This document shows, one piece after another, positions 1 to 7,035 of a DNA stretch of 9,307 bases. The stretch is from NCBI GenBank assembly GCA_007125435.1, contig SLDF01000421.1, forward strand, positions 1-9,307, given 5' to 3'. The DNA is from Saprospiraceae bacterium (GTDB lineage Bacteria; Bacteroidota; Bacteroidia; Chitinophagales; Saprospiraceae). The first letter of the stretch is position 1, and every line of letters starts with the position of its first letter. The notes below the pieces were generated by a model. It searched no databases. It saw only the letters and a list, made by a program, of their open reading frames with translations, and was not told where the DNA came from. Made by a program: the position numbers and the translations under genes.

Positions 1-1460
1 ATATTGATCCAAGGCTGAACAGAAGCTCTTCTTGATCCAATACTTGAGTTCAAGCTATAAATCATTCTATATGATAGATTATCTGTTATTCTATACGAAG
101 GCGCAATGCTACCTAGGATGGTAGTAATATTAGCTACATCACTAAAAGCAGCACTCATAGCCAATGGATTAACATTGGTACCTCCTCTATCTATAGTGAA
201 TCCAGTCGGATCATCAGGATCTCTCAGTGATCTTGTCGGATTCCATTGTAAAGCCTGGCCAATCAAACTACCTTGGAAGCCTGCATCACTGGTGATTGGA
301 GCAAGTTCTTCTGTTGTATGGGCAGTCAATAAATTAAAATCAATGGTTAATCTATCGTCTTTTAAAAAATTATAAGAGCCATTGATACTAGCATTATACT
401 TCTTGAAATTTGATCCTTGGATGATACCCTCTTGATCTAAGTATCCTGCTGATACTCTGTAATTACCTCTTTGATTTCCTCCAGATATAGCAAAACTGTA
501 ATTTTGGGTAAAACCTGTTCTTAAGATTTCATCCATGGCATTTACATTGTCACCTCGATCTCCAAGTAAATTTCCCTGGTCGTCTTCAAGGTTATATTGT
601 CTTAATGCGTCCCTATACTGATTGCCGTCCAATACGTCGTAGTTATTTAGAATATTACTTACGCCAATAGACGTATTAAAATTAATGGTTGGAGCACCAG
701 TTTTACCTTTTTTAGTTGTGATTAGAATCACACCGTTTGCACCTCTAGATCCATAAATAGCAGTGGCAGATGCGTCTTTTAGAACTTCCATAGACTCTAT
801 ATCTGCCGGATTGATAAAGTTCAACGGGTTAGCATCCGGTGTAGCACCTAAGTCACCGGCAGTTAATCCGGGACGTGCCGAACGCCCATCGAGGATCATA
901 CCATCCACTACATATAAAGGTTGATTACCGGTTCTGATTGAGCTATTACCTCTGATTCTTACTGTTGTTCCTGCACCTGGTGCACCACTGTTATTTACAA
1001 CTTGCACACCAGCAACTTTACCCTGGATCAATTGATCCGGTGAAGGCAAAACACCAACATTAAAATCTTCTTCTTTTACTGTACTTACAGACCCAGTAAG
1101 GTCACTTTTTCTTACAGTACCATAACCGATTACAACAACTTCTTCAAGAGCGGTACCTTCACTGAGCCTGATGACAACAGTGTTTGAAGCACCAATATCA
1201 AATACTTTCTCTTGATAGCCGATGTAGGTGATAACAAGCTGATTTGCTCCCTCTGGTAGAGTAATAGTAAACTTACCATCGAAGTCTGCAGTAGCTCCTG
1301 TTTGCTCATAACCTTTGACAAAAACATTCGCCCCTACGAGAGGTTCTTCTGTGTTTTCGTCAAGAATGGTTCCATTGATTGTCCTTTGTCCATAAGTGAC
1401 AGCCGCAAACAATACCGTCATTACAAGGATAAGGCCAAGTTTCGTAAAGATTTTTTCCAT
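1..1460 (-). CDS. SusC-family TonB-dependent outer-membrane receptor, N-terminal 486 residues (partial)
   Basis: Reading the minus strand from the ATG at 1460-1458 gives 486 uninterrupted codons that run off the left edge of the window. Residues 1-24 form a signal peptide (MEKIFTKLGL..., probable cleavage at TYG/Q25). Residues 26 to about 102 form a CarboxypepD_reg-like beta-sandwich (VNGTILDE-type start seen as INGTILDE, GANVFVKG, DGKFTITLP, ITYIGYQE). The TonB-box-like EEVVVIGYG (106-114) precedes the plug domain (QGKVAGVQV, TTVRIRGNSS, PLYVVDG, IESMEVLKDASATAIYGSRGANGVILITTKKG, about 145-252). The remainder is the start of the beta-barrel. Family members import large ligands, often glycans or peptides, across the outer membrane with TonB energy and a SusD lipoprotein. 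Any SusD partner would lie to the left, outside the window. There is no STN domain, so this is not a FecA-type signalling receptor. The substrate cannot be told. Family assignment is very secure. Confidence 0.96.
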   Translation of the reverse strand, partial: MEKIFTKLGLILVMTVLFAAVTYGQRTINGTILDENTEEPLVGANVFVKGYEQTGATADFDGKFTITLPEGANQLVITYIGYQEKVFDIGASNTVVIRLSEGTALEEVVVIGYGTVRKSDLTGSVSTVKEEDFNVGVLPSPDQLIQGKVAGVQVVNNSGAPGAGTTVRIRGNSSIRTGNQPLYVVDGMILDGRSARPGLTAGDLGATPDANPLNFINPADIESMEVLKDASATAIYGSRGANGVILITTKKGKTGAPTINFNTSIGVSNILNNYDVLDGNQYRDALRQYNLEDDQGNLLGDRGDNVNAMDEILRTGFTQNYSFAISGGNQRGNYRVSAGYLDQEGIIQGSNFKKYNASINGSYNFLKDDRLTIDFNLLTAHTTEELAPITSDAGFQGSLIGQALQWNPTRSLRDPDDPTGFTIDRGGTNVNPLAMSAAFSDVANITTILGSIAPSYRITDNLSYRMIYSLNSSIGSRRASVQPWIN

Positions 1461-1817
1461 AAGGATATAGGTGATTGGTTAAAAAATAAATTAGTGATCT
1501 TAAAATGTACTTAGTGTATAATGTACATCTTTGAACCCCAAACTTAACTAAAGTTTAACAAATAGAAAACATTACAAGTAAAAATTTTGATTGACCATGC
1601 TAAAAAGGTATATAATATTACTTTTACATACTATGTTATTAATTTTAGACGGTTCATATTTAAAGTTAAATTGAATAATTAAATATTGTTTAACAGTTGA
1701 TCATGGCCTTTGAACTTCATATTTTCTATTCAATACAGAAGATTCCTCCCTTTGTAGCAGAGCCATAAAAGTCAGTAAAAGCAGAGGACATATCAAATTA
1801 TCGCATTTATCTGGTCA
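1461..1817. other. gene-free AT-rich spacer upstream of the receptor gene
   Basis: This stretch holds the receptor gene's 5' region and no open reading frame I would defend. It is strongly AT-rich and ends where the GC-rich structured repeat A begins. No terminator, RNA gene or coding remnant was recognised. Confidence 0.6.
1539..1546 (-). promoter_or_regulatory. possible -7 element of the susC-type gene
   Basis: The minus strand reads TAAGTTTG here, an exact match to the Bacteroidota TAnnTTTG -7 consensus, about 79 bases upstream of the receptor start. I could not find a TTTG-like -33 element at the usual 19-21 base spacing: the nearest TTTG, at 1562-1559, is only 12 bases away. It may be a chance match in AT-rich DNA. 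Confidence 0.25.
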
Positions 1818-1942
1818 TGCATCAGCGATGCGTAGTGGGTCAAGAGCGGATGCGATTGAGTCCGAAGGACCGAGCGAACAGCGAGCCCCGGAGCGTAGCG
1901 ACCCGTAACGAAGTGAAGGGTGATGCCCAAAGCGACATAATG
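1818..1942 (+). repeat. structured GC-rich intergenic repeat, copy A
   Basis: This 125-base block is clearly more GC-rich than its surroundings and matches the reverse complement of 3534-3659. Shared blocks include an identical 18-mer (GGGTGATGCCCAAAGCGA, 1918-1935 here and 3558-3541 in the other copy), an identical 11-mer (TAGCGACCCGT, 1896-1906), and near-identical AGTCCGnAGGACCGA and TGCATCAGCG segments. The ends carry complementary hexamers, GCATCA (1819-1824) and TGATGC (1921-1926). A small hairpin, GTCC-GAA-GGAC, lies at about 1860-1869, and GCATC-AGC-GATGC forms another at 1819-1831. It resembles a dispersed REP- or MITE-like element. Small open frames across it on both strands look like chance products of the repeat. 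Confidence 0.8.
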
Positions 1943-1958
1943 AAATGCTCCAGGAAAA

Positions 1959-1991
1959 TTGTAACAGATGCATCCATTTTCATTATCTTTG
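1959..1991 (+). promoter_or_regulatory. candidate promoter for the haloperoxidase-like gene
   Basis: TATCTTTG at 1984-1991 matches the Bacteroidota -7 consensus TAnnTTTG exactly. A TTG-containing -33 candidate (TTGT at 1959-1962) lies 21 bases upstream. Transcription would start near 1996, giving a leader of about 85 bases before the ATG at 2081. The promoter would sit just downstream of repeat A. Evidence is consensus matching only. Confidence 0.35.
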
Positions 1992-2080
1992 TAAGTCATC
2001 AAATGGAAATAATTCTATAGACGAATGATTTATATTCAATATTTTGAAACTAGAAATGCCGAAAAGACCTATTTTTATAC

Positions 2081-3514
2081 ATGATTAGAGGTGTTAAATA
2101 TGCTGTTATGATAAGAGGACCAATAAATGCATTATCGGTAGAATACAAATTTTCCAGTTGTAGAATATTAAGAGGTTCTCTACTTCCATATTTATTTATA
2201 TTGTTAATATTTGTAGCATCTGGGTGTCAGGGGGATAAAAGAGATTTAACAGAAACAACTGATGATATACATTTATTCCATGAATCTGTAGGAGTTTACA
2301 CCACAGTAATTGTCCATGACATTTTTTCTCCACCTGTAGCTAGTCGAAACTATGTTTACCCTTTGATAGCCGCCTATGAAGTGGCTCGTTTATCTGATAG
2401 GTCAAACTATTATACATTAGCCGGTCAAATCAATGGTTTGACTGAAATAACGATTGAGAAGGAGATTGAAGACATATGTTTACCATTAGCTGTTACTTAT
2501 GCTTTTCTTAAAACAGGAAAGTACTTCGTCTTTTCTGAGTCAAAAATTGACGAACAAATTGAATCGGTTGCTGAATATTACTCAGATTCAGGACTGTCAA
2601 GACAAACTATCATGGCAAGCATGGAGTTGGGTGGTAAGGTTTCAGATCAGATTATTGACTGGGCATCAAAAGACGGTTATAAAGAATCTCGCTCCTATGC
2701 AAAATTTACGATCGATAATCAACCTCAGACATGGAAGCCTACACCACCGGCATACATGGAGGGCATAGAGCCTCACTGGAATCTTATACGGCCATTTGTA
2801 ATTGATTCTGCCACACAATTTGCACCACCGCCGCCGACACCCTTCGATATGACGCCTGGAAGTCCATTTTATAAAGAATTGATAGAAGTGTATGAAGCCG
2901 TCAAATTTGCTGACGAAGAACAATTTGAAATTGCTCATTTTTGGGATTGTAACCCATACAAAATGAACGTAACAGGCCACGTCATGCATGCTACCAAAAA
3001 GATTACACCAGGAGGACATTGGATTAGCATTGTCGGCATTGCTTGTAAAAGTGAGGGGGCTGATATCCTAAGGTCTACAGCAGCTTATGCCCTGACTGCT
3101 ATAGCTTTAGCTGATGGCTTTATTTCATGTTGGGACGAGAAATATAGAAGTATTCTTATTAGACCTGAAACCGTCATTAATGAGTACATCGATGAATCAT
3201 GGATGCCACTATTGCAGACTCCTCCATTTCCGGAGTACACGAGTGGCCATAGTGTGATTTCTTCGGCAGCAGCAGTTGTATTGACCCATATTTTTGGTGA
3301 TAATTTCTTCTTTGAAGACGATACAGAGGTTATTTATGGCCTGCCTGTACGATCCTATAATTCTTTTAAGCAAGCCAGCGACGAAGCTGCCATTTCCAGA
3401 CTATATGGTGGTATACATTATATGCCTGCAATCGAACATGGCGTGACTCAAGGACTAGCCATTGGTCAATTGGTTGTTGATAGAATACAAATATTTAATG
3501 GGTCGATAAACTAA
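2081..3514 (+). CDS. vanadium-dependent haloperoxidase / PAP2-fold lipoprotein
   Basis: The 477-residue product has a hydrophobic segment (about 34-46) ending in the lipobox-like ASGC (C49), so it is probably an envelope lipoprotein. The three active-site motifs of the vanadium haloperoxidase/type 2 acid phosphatase fold are present in order: K354-x6-R361-P362, TSGH (387-390, with the apical His390) and SR-x5-H (S439, R440, H446). These residues bind vanadate or phosphate and provide the acid/base His. The upstream helical region (VHDIFSPPVASRNYVY at 78-93, CLPLAVTYAFLKTGK, PPAYMEGIEPHWN, FWDCNPYKMNVTGH) follows a lineage I know from Bacteroidota genomes. An Asp often found four residues after His446 is Ala450 here. 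Whether it oxidises halides or hydrolyses phosphate esters cannot be read from the motifs. The start is ambiguous: M1 and M10 both begin MIRG, and the pre-lipobox region from M1 is unusually long (48 residues). The gene stands alone between two inverted repeat copies. Confidence 0.92.
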   Translation: MIRGVKYAVMIRGPINALSVEYKFSSCRILRGSLLPYLFILLIFVASGCQGDKRDLTETTDDIHLFHESVGVYTTVIVHDIFSPPVASRNYVYPLIAAYEVARLSDRSNYYTLAGQINGLTEITIEKEIEDICLPLAVTYAFLKTGKYFVFSESKIDEQIESVAEYYSDSGLSRQTIMASMELGGKVSDQIIDWASKDGYKESRSYAKFTIDNQPQTWKPTPPAYMEGIEPHWNLIRPFVIDSATQFAPPPPTPFDMTPGSPFYKELIEVYEAVKFADEEQFEIAHFWDCNPYKMNVTGHVMHATKKITPGGHWISIVGIACKSEGADILRSTAAYALTAIALADGFISCWDEKYRSILIRPETVINEYIDESWMPLLQTPPFPEYTSGHSVISSAAAVVLTHIFGDNFFFEDDTEVIYGLPVRSYNSFKQASDEAAISRLYGGIHYMPAIEHGVTQGLAIGQLVVDRIQIFNGSIN

Positions 3515-3533
3515 CTTTAAATTAAGTGTTTAC

Positions 3534-3659
3534 CATTATTTCGCTTTGGGCATCACCCTCCTCCTGACGTCGACGGGTCGCTATGCTACACTACTCACTA
3601 TTCGTTCGGTCCTGCGGACTGCCTTCCTTCGGTCGGCATAGCTCCGCAGCGCTGATGCA
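3534..3659 (-). repeat. structured GC-rich intergenic repeat, copy B (inverted relative to copy A)
   Basis: On the minus strand this block aligns end to end with 1818-1942. It starts 19 bases after the haloperoxidase stop codon. The terminal complementary hexamers are kept (GCATCA at 3550-3555 and TGATGC at 3653-3658), as is the small hairpin (GTCC-TGC-GGAC, with a loop that differs by one base from copy A). The interior between the conserved blocks has diverged, which argues against a recent duplication. Its position may let it act as a transcript end for the upstream gene, but there is no U-tract and I infer this only from location. Confidence 0.8.
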
Positions 3660-3729
3660 ATACATAAATATAACATTTGGAAATGCGCCCGTTAATAATA
3701 CACAATTTGATAATTTTACCCATCCTCTT

Positions 3730-3755
3730 GAGAATATCAGACTATAAATATTCTC
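3730..3755. promoter_or_regulatory. 8-bp perfect inverted repeat upstream of the MATE gene
   Basis: GAGAATAT (3730-3737) and ATATTCTC (3748-3755) are perfect reverse complements with a 10-base centre, 36 bases before the MATE start codon. It is followed by TTTT. It could be a repressor operator for the exporter or a weak hairpin. The low GC of the arms makes an operator a little more attractive than a terminator. Confidence 0.35.
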
Positions 3756-3791
3756 TTTTGATATCTTATTTTATTTTTACAAAAAAAACCT

Positions 3792-5135
3792 TTGTCTGAC
3801 ACATCATTTAGCTACCGTAAGATATTAAAAATCTCCTTGCCGATCATGATCGGTAGTTTTGTGCAAAATGGGGTAGCACTCAGCGACAGTATTTTCCTTT
3901 TTTATTACAATGAGACTGATTTTGCGGCTATTGGTATTGTCAGTATATTCTACTTAATTATATCTTCCATAGGCTATGGATTCAGTAAAGGAGGGCAAAT
4001 ACTTGTAGCCAGGAGACTTGGCCAGGATAGCGAAGAGGGAATAGGCAGTTCCTTTTGGAGCATGCAATTCTTCCAGTTACTGATTGCCACTATTTTATTT
4101 TTGTTTCTGGTTTTTGTGTCACCATCTTTCCTCGCTCTGTTTATAAAAAATGAATTGATACTAGAGAAGTGTAATGCTTACCTGAGCTGGCGATCATGGT
4201 CAATTTTTTTCAGCTATCTCGGTCTGGGTTATATCGCTTTGTACACAGGTATTGCTCGTACAACATTTATAGTAGTTGATGTCGTCATCATGATGGTTAT
4301 CAATCTTGTGCTTAATTACATTCTTATATACGGCAAACTAGGTGCGCCGGAAATGGGCATATCAGGCGCCGGGCTCGGCAGTGCAATAGCTGAATTAATT
4401 GCCTTCGTCATATTTTTAATTTATGCACTCTGGGATAAGAAGGGGAGAGCATGGAGGTTCTCACCTGCTCATCTTAATAATCTATTCAAAAAAACAATAG
4501 TGATTGCAAAGGTAGGGTTTCCTGTAGTAGTGCAGTCCATTGTCGGTCTTGGCAGCTGGTTTATATTCTTTGCTTTTGTAGAAAAAATGGGCGAAAGAGC
4601 TTTGGCTATTTCTAACTTTATCAGGATTATTTATTTGGCTTTATCTGTACCTACTTGGGGTTTTTCATCGGGCATTAATACGATTGTGAGCTTTCTTATA
4701 GGGCAAGGCCATAAAGAACAAGTCGTTAGGGTCACAGGTAAAACTGCATTTCTTGGGCTTATTGTTACCATGGTCGTGGCCATTCCATTGTTGCTTTTCC
4801 CTCAGTTTACACTCTCTCCAATTTTTAGAGACGATAATTATGCTTTATTGATTGAGTCCGTACCCATTTTAAGGTTGGTGCTGTTCACTCTGGTATTTTT
4901 CTGCATAGGTGGAATTTACTATAATGGTCTTGTGGGTACCGGCGATACCTGGTTTGGTCTGTATATTCAAATTATATGCGTGATATTATATATAATCTAT
5001 CTTCACTTCATCATCAATGTATATGAAATGGAACTATTAATAGCATGGACTGGGGAACTGTTCTTTTGGATCCTTAGTCTGACTGCTACAGGTATCTACT
5101 TAAAAAGTGGCAGATGGAAAAGGTTAAAACTGTAA
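3792..5135 (+). CDS. MATE-family multidrug/metabolite efflux transporter
   Basis: This 447-residue inner-membrane protein has about twelve hydrophobic segments in two pseudo-symmetric halves, the usual size and layout for MATE exporters, which use a Na+ or H+ gradient to expel organic cations, drugs or metabolites. Family-like stretches are the N-terminal ILKISLPIMIGSFVQ (11-25), SIGYGFSKGGQILVARRLGQ (59-78), the GAPEMGISGAGLGSAIAE segment (184-201) that joins the two halves, and the second-half opening AKVGFPVVVQSIVG (239-252). The start appears to be TTG (3792-3794): an in-frame TGA lies at 3759-3761, no ATG occurs between it and the TTG, and the first downstream ATG (codon 19) would cut into the first membrane helix. 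The next gene starts 15 bases after the stop, so the two are probably co-transcribed. The substrate is unknown. Confidence 0.93.
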   Translation: MSDTSFSYRKILKISLPIMIGSFVQNGVALSDSIFLFYYNETDFAAIGIVSIFYLIISSIGYGFSKGGQILVARRLGQDSEEGIGSSFWSMQFFQLLIATILFLFLVFVSPSFLALFIKNELILEKCNAYLSWRSWSIFFSYLGLGYIALYTGIARTTFIVVDVVIMMVINLVLNYILIYGKLGAPEMGISGAGLGSAIAELIAFVIFLIYALWDKKGRAWRFSPAHLNNLFKKTIVIAKVGFPVVVQSIVGLGSWFIFFAFVEKMGERALAISNFIRIIYLALSVPTWGFSSGINTIVSFLIGQGHKEQVVRVTGKTAFLGLIVTMVVAIPLLLFPQFTLSPIFRDDNYALLIESVPILRLVLFTLVFFCIGGIYYNGLVGTGDTWFGLYIQIICVILYIIYLHFIINVYEMELLIAWTGELFFWILSLTATGIYLKSGRWKRLKL

Positions 5136-5150
5136 TAAACTTCTATAGAA

Positions 5151-6047
5151 ATGGCCAAATTCAGAAGACAACACGATAGAAAAAAAGGGGCTAAAATGTC
5201 GTCTTTGGTAATCAAAGTTATTTTTCTTTTGGCTATAGTGATGGTTATTGCTGTTGTGTTATTAGATATAGATTTGTCTTTTAATAGCAACTTATCTAAC
5301 AGTGATGGTCATCAATTGATTTCAGGTGATTCATATCAGGAAATAAAGCATAAAAGTTCTTTTCTCCCTTATGCAAATCGTGGAGAAGTTGTAGTGAGTG
5401 ATCTTGTATCTTATGCATATGATGAATTGACACATCAACCAGTGTGGGTAGCATTTCAGCTTGATCGCAATTTGATAGGAGAAACGTATGGATACAAGAA
5501 CTATATTCCTGATTCGAAATTGCTAGAGCCTTCCTTAGAAGTTCACTTTTTTAACAGGACCGATCATTTGATTGTGCCTTATGTATTCCCTTTCTTTTTT
5601 GCCAATCAGATAGATGCTGAAGACAAACTAGCAGTGACTAGCTTAATCACACTCCAATTGGAGGACTTTTACAACGAGGTATGGTTGCCTTTCATGGAGA
5701 AAATAAAAGAAGGAGCCGTGTATTGTGATGAGGACATTGTCCTTGTGTTAGGACCGATATATCCTCAAGATGATGGACTTGGTAAAAGTCGAAATAGTTC
5801 AGTTGTAGCCATTCCTGAAGGGTTTTATGTTTCATTTCTGATTTGCAAAGAGAGGCAATGTGAATCTTTGAATGTATTACTCTGGCAAAATAATATGCAC
5901 TCCGATAGGAAAAGTCAAATTATTCCACTTGATTCACTTGAGCAAATTACAAGCATTGAGTTCTATAGGGATCTAGGGCATGATATCAAACCTGTATCAT
6001 TGCTTGACGAAGAACATAACTTTTTCAGCTGTTTAACCTTGCAGTAG
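5151..6047 (+). CDS. membrane-anchored, probably inactive DNA/RNA non-specific endonuclease (NUC1)-like protein
   Basis: The 298-residue product begins with a basic stretch (FRRQHDRKK) and a single hydrophobic anchor (about 18-39), so the rest should lie in the periplasm. The order of elements follows the NUC1 (Serratia nuclease/EndoG) fold: a YAYDELTHQPVWVAFQL strand pair (88-104) resembling the family's lsYd..t.qp.WvAy.l, a YGYKNYIPD segment (113-121) where the family has R.n.F..D, and VLVLGPIY followed by VVAIPEGFYVSFL (197-230) resembling vvtGpiy...vavP..fyk. At the catalytic site the DRGH motif is replaced by NRTDHL (135-140). The usual SN.xPQ is LITLQ (165-169), although N175 in YNEVW may match the metal-binding Asn. 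I infer a non-catalytic relative, perhaps a nucleic-acid- or partner-binding protein. It is co-oriented with the MATE gene and 15 bases downstream. M16 (5196) is an alternative start. Confidence 0.75.
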   Translation: MAKFRRQHDRKKGAKMSSLVIKVIFLLAIVMVIAVVLLDIDLSFNSNLSNSDGHQLISGDSYQEIKHKSSFLPYANRGEVVVSDLVSYAYDELTHQPVWVAFQLDRNLIGETYGYKNYIPDSKLLEPSLEVHFFNRTDHLIVPYVFPFFFANQIDAEDKLAVTSLITLQLEDFYNEVWLPFMEKIKEGAVYCDEDIVLVLGPIYPQDDGLGKSRNSSVVAIPEGFYVSFLICKERQCESLNVLLWQNNMHSDRKSQIIPLDSLEQITSIEFYRDLGHDIKPVSLLDEEHNFFSCLTLQ

Positions 6048-6474
6048 TCACTTGATAAAAGTCAAAGACCTGAAGTTTGAAGGTCAAAAGTCCGAAAGTC
6101 GAAGGAGCATAGGAGCTAAGGAGCTAAGAGGCAGAGGAGCAGAGGAGCAGAGGAGCTTAGTGGCTGAGGTGTAGCCATTAGTTATTTGATATATTTTTTT
6201 ATAAAGAAGAAGAAGAAAGCCTAAGATGTTTTTTTGTCTGAAAGTCCCAAAGTCAAAGGTCAAAAGTCCGAAAGTCGAAAATTGAAGGTCAATGTCAGCA
6301 AATGGCCTTTTGGTTAATGGTAAAAATGTAGAAGGTAGAAAGTTAAAGGACACTTTGGAAGATAAAAGATAAAAGCCCCGCGCTGCAATGTTGTGCAAAG
6401 AGGTAAGCTTATCAAACGAGTCAAAAGATGAACCCGACTCCGCGGGACGATAAGAGTGCACGCCCAAAAGCTAA
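6048..6474. repeat. purine-rich imperfect repeat region between convergent genes
   Basis: This non-coding stretch lies between the stops of two convergent genes and is rich in imperfect short repeats on the plus strand. A 24-base segment at 6080-6103 recurs exactly at 6256-6279; its core is AAAAGTCCGAAAGTCGAA. Looser variants of AAAGTC occur at 6061-6066 and 6241-6256. Bases 6103-6169 form a GGAGCAGA-like tandem tract with a period of about 8-9. A further purine-rich tract (GTAGAAGGTAGAAAG, GATAAAAGATAAAAG) runs at about 6329-6375. A minus-strand open frame of 127 codons crosses all of this and looks like an artefact of the base bias. No clear rho-independent terminator was found. Confidence 0.75.
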
Positions 6475-7029
6475 TTAATACTGAGTAACTTCTTTTGCTT
6501 TGATGCTGGACTCGAAATTTCTTTGAAAAGTAACCCAGGGAGTGGTCTTGAAGTAGTCATCACTAAAATAAATCATGACCTTTTCTAACTTATCCGGGTG
6601 CATGTAGCCATGGATAGCTTGAATGATATTCAAGTCTTCGTCAATAAAAACTATGGCCGGATAGCTGAGACGTCCTCTAGTCAGTTCAAGAGCGAGTTCG
6701 TTGTAGCTATTTTTGCCGGATTTGACATATTTGTAAGTCTGGTTGTTGAACTCTATATTCTTTTTTGATTCAGCATTGAATTTGACAGCGTAATAGTTAT
6801 CATTTATGTAGTTAATGATATTTTCTTTACACAACGGACCGGAGTCCATTTTTTTGCAGTAAGTGCACCAATCAGTGTACATGTCCACCATGATTTTCTT
6901 AGGATTGTCAGCACTAAGTCTTTCTGCCTCTTCAAAAGAAACCCAATTGACCTTAGGCTGACCAAAGGCAAGTACAGGGACAATTACCAACAGGCTAAAT
7001 AAAATGATATGTCTACTATTACTTTTCAT
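6475..7029 (-). CDS. exported thioredoxin-fold protein (thioredoxin_7/DUF255-like)
   Basis: Starting at the ATG at 7029-7027, the product has 184 residues with a signal peptide (1-23, ...VPVLAFG/Q24) and no lipobox. The thioredoxin fold shows as KKIMVDMYTDWCTYCKKMD (44-62), with the redox pair C55 and C58 in a WCTYC motif, and SYPAIVFID (122-130), which holds the cis-proline P124. The remainder (YNELALELTRGR, HGYMHPDKLEKVM) fits small periplasmic thioredoxin_7/DUF255-type proteins that reduce or isomerise disulfides in the envelope. An in-frame TTG at 7038 would add three residues, but it lies inside the predicted -7 promoter element, so I prefer the ATG. The upstream ribD gene is on the same strand with a 122-base gap holding a separate promoter, so the two are probably independent. 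The substrate is unknown. Confidence 0.9.
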   Translation of the reverse strand: MKSNSRHIILFSLLVIVPVLAFGQPKVNWVSFEEAERLSADNPKKIMVDMYTDWCTYCKKMDSGPLCKENIINYINDNYYAVKFNAESKKNIEFNNQTYKYVKSGKNSYNELALELTRGRLSYPAIVFIDEDLNIIQAIHGYMHPDKLEKVMIYFSDDYFKTTPWVTFQRNFESSIKAKEVTQY

Positions 7030-7035
7030 GCACGA

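Noticed and set aside
1..1460. Possible frameshift or pseudogene in the receptor
   Set aside because: Reading all 486 codons from the ATG at 1460 gave one continuous frame; the gene is merely cut by the window edge.
106..1514. Short frames at 106-375 (plus), 1130-1327 (minus) and 1302-1514 (plus)
   Set aside because: They overlap the receptor gene, whose full-length minus-strand frame is continuous and carries strong SusC motifs.
1793..2020. Overlapping open frames of 69 (minus) and 67 (plus) codons
   Set aside because: Both run across repeat A, show no protein-family features, and the corresponding frame is not preserved in repeat copy B.
2499..3019. Open frames of 89 (plus) and 117 (minus) codons inside the haloperoxidase-like gene
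   Set aside because: Shadows of a well-supported gene in another frame, with no recognisable motifs.
6084..6467. 127-codon minus-strand open frame
   Set aside because: It lies in the purine-rich repeat tract; the translation is Ser/Leu/Phe-biased, reflecting the repeats rather than a protein.
6048..6474. CRISPR array
   Set aside because: Repeats are imperfect, variably spaced and purine-biased, with no regular repeat-spacer pattern and no cas genes.
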